A stretch of DNA of 5,791 nucleotides, from contig JAEUNN010001179.1 in assembly GCA_016791085.1 (NCBI GenBank), positions 1 to 5,791 of the forward strand. The letters run 5' to 3'. The position numbers and the translations under genes were made by a program. The notes below the pieces were generated by a model. It ran no database searches, was not told the DNA's origin, and was given only the letters and a program-made list of their open reading frames with translations. The first letter of the stretch is position 1, and each line of letters begins with the position of its first letter. This stretch comes from Rhodocyclaceae bacterium. Lineage in GTDB: Bacteria > Pseudomonadota > Gammaproteobacteria > Burkholderiales > Rhodocyclaceae. Positions 5,098 to 5,791 of this stretch are shown in pieces.

Positions 5098-5791
5098 CCA
5101 GACCATGCCTACGGAATACCTGCGGGTAGGCGGCCTGCACGCGTTTTACGGCGAATCGCACATCCTGCACGGTGTGGATTTCACGGTACGGCGCGGCGAA
5201 CTGGTCACGCTGCTGGGACGCAACGGCGCCGGACGCACCACTACGCTGAAATCCATACTCGGCCTGGTCGGGCGGCGCACCGGAACCATAGTCGTGAATG
5301 GCACCGAAGTCATTTCCATGCCCACGCACCGCATCGCCCGTCTGGGCGTCGGCTACTGCCCGGAAGAGCGCGGCATCTTTTCCAGCCTGAGCTGCGAGGA
5401 AAACCTGCTGCTGCCGCCCACCGTCAAAAGCGGCGGCATGAGTCTGGAAGAAATTTACGACATGTTCCCCAACCTCAAGGAGCGGCGCAACAGCCAGGGT
5501 ACGCGCCTGTCCGGCGGGGAACAACAGATGCTCGCGATGGGCCGCATATTGCGCACCGGCGCGCAACTATTGCTGCTCGACGAAATCACCGAAGGTCTGG
5601 CACCGGTCATCGTGCAGGCCATGGGCCGCGCGGTGCGCAAACTGGCCGAGCGCGGCTATACCATCGTGCTGGTCGAACAGAATTTCCGCTTTGCAGCGCC
5701 GCTCGCAGACCGGCATTTCGTCATGGAACACGGCCGCATCGCCGAAGTAATCGAAAAGAACGAACTCGCTTCAAACATGAACAAGCTGCAC
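5090..5791 (+). CDS. livF: Liv-type ABC transporter ATP-binding protein, LivF class (3' partial)
   Basis: This is the second ATPase of the importer, expected to pair with the LivG protein on the cytoplasmic face of the permeases. The frame runs from ATG 5090, inside the livG end, to the last base of the window (234 codons). The end, NMNKLH, resembles the KLHEYLGV-type LivF terminus, so only a few residues are probably missing. Motifs: Walker A position GRNGAGRT at 43-50, where the usual lysine is R49 (CGC at 5234-5236); YCPEERGIF at 89-97 where the Q-loop lies; canonical signature LSGGE at 140-144; Walker B LLLLDE with D164 and E165, followed by ITEGLAP rather than the usual PTEGLAP; and Q197 (VEQN) at the switch position, common in LivF. 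Frame and codon use look intact, so it is not a pseudogene. A group of LivF homologues may share the arginine; that is recollection and was not checked. Confidence 0.92.
   Translation, partial: MTSQTMPTEYLRVGGLHAFYGESHILHGVDFTVRRGELVTLLGRNGAGRTTTLKSILGLVGRRTGTIVVNGTEVISMPTHRIARLGVGYCPEERGIFSSLSCEENLLLPPTVKSGGMSLEEIYDMFPNLKERRNSQGTRLSGGEQQMLAMGRILRTGAQLLLLDEITEGLAPVIVQAMGRAVRKLAERGYTIVLVEQNFRFAAPLADRHFVMEHGRIAEVIEKNELASNMNKLH

Overview
The window is GC-rich bacterial DNA in which all five genes read on the + strand. The protein families (an MltD-type transglycosylase with a proline-rich tether, a stand-alone HDOD protein and a Liv-type ABC transporter) and the codon choice fit a betaproteobacterium, probably in the Burkholderiales. 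That placement comes from family resemblance recalled without a database search; genus is not resolved.

Left part (1-2488): a 5'-truncated mltD-like gene encodes a cell-wall lytic transglycosylase with its catalytic glutamate, one LysM domain and a basic C-terminal tail. After 166 nt comes a 276-residue HDOD-domain protein, a signalling or regulatory family, whose HD-type metal-binding residues are degenerate. Nothing seen ties these two genes functionally to each other or to the transporter.

Middle (2489-2915): a 427-nt stretch with no credible gene. It holds a hairpin just after the HDOD stop and two strong stem-loops further down, in what would be the leader of the next gene.

Right part (2916-5791): three components of a high-affinity Liv/HAAT-type ABC importer. 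They are a periplasmic type-1 substrate-binding protein, a LivG-type ATPase and a LivF-type ATPase cut by the window end probably only a few residues before its stop. A hairpin and a 202-nt gap separate the binding-protein gene from livG, while livG and livF overlap by 8 nt. The two membrane permeases (LivH/LivM type) are absent and are expected beyond the right edge. The substrate is probably an amino acid, amide or small organic acid, but the sequence does not fix it.

The most interesting points are: the two ATPases have complementary motif changes that predict one canonical and one degenerate ATP site; ATA isoleucine codons are frequent for such GC-rich DNA, yet absent from the HDOD gene; there are stem-loops around the binding-protein gene; and the signal-peptide start is ambiguous. 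I found no clear sign of a wholly new system, mobile element, CRISPR array or RNA gene.
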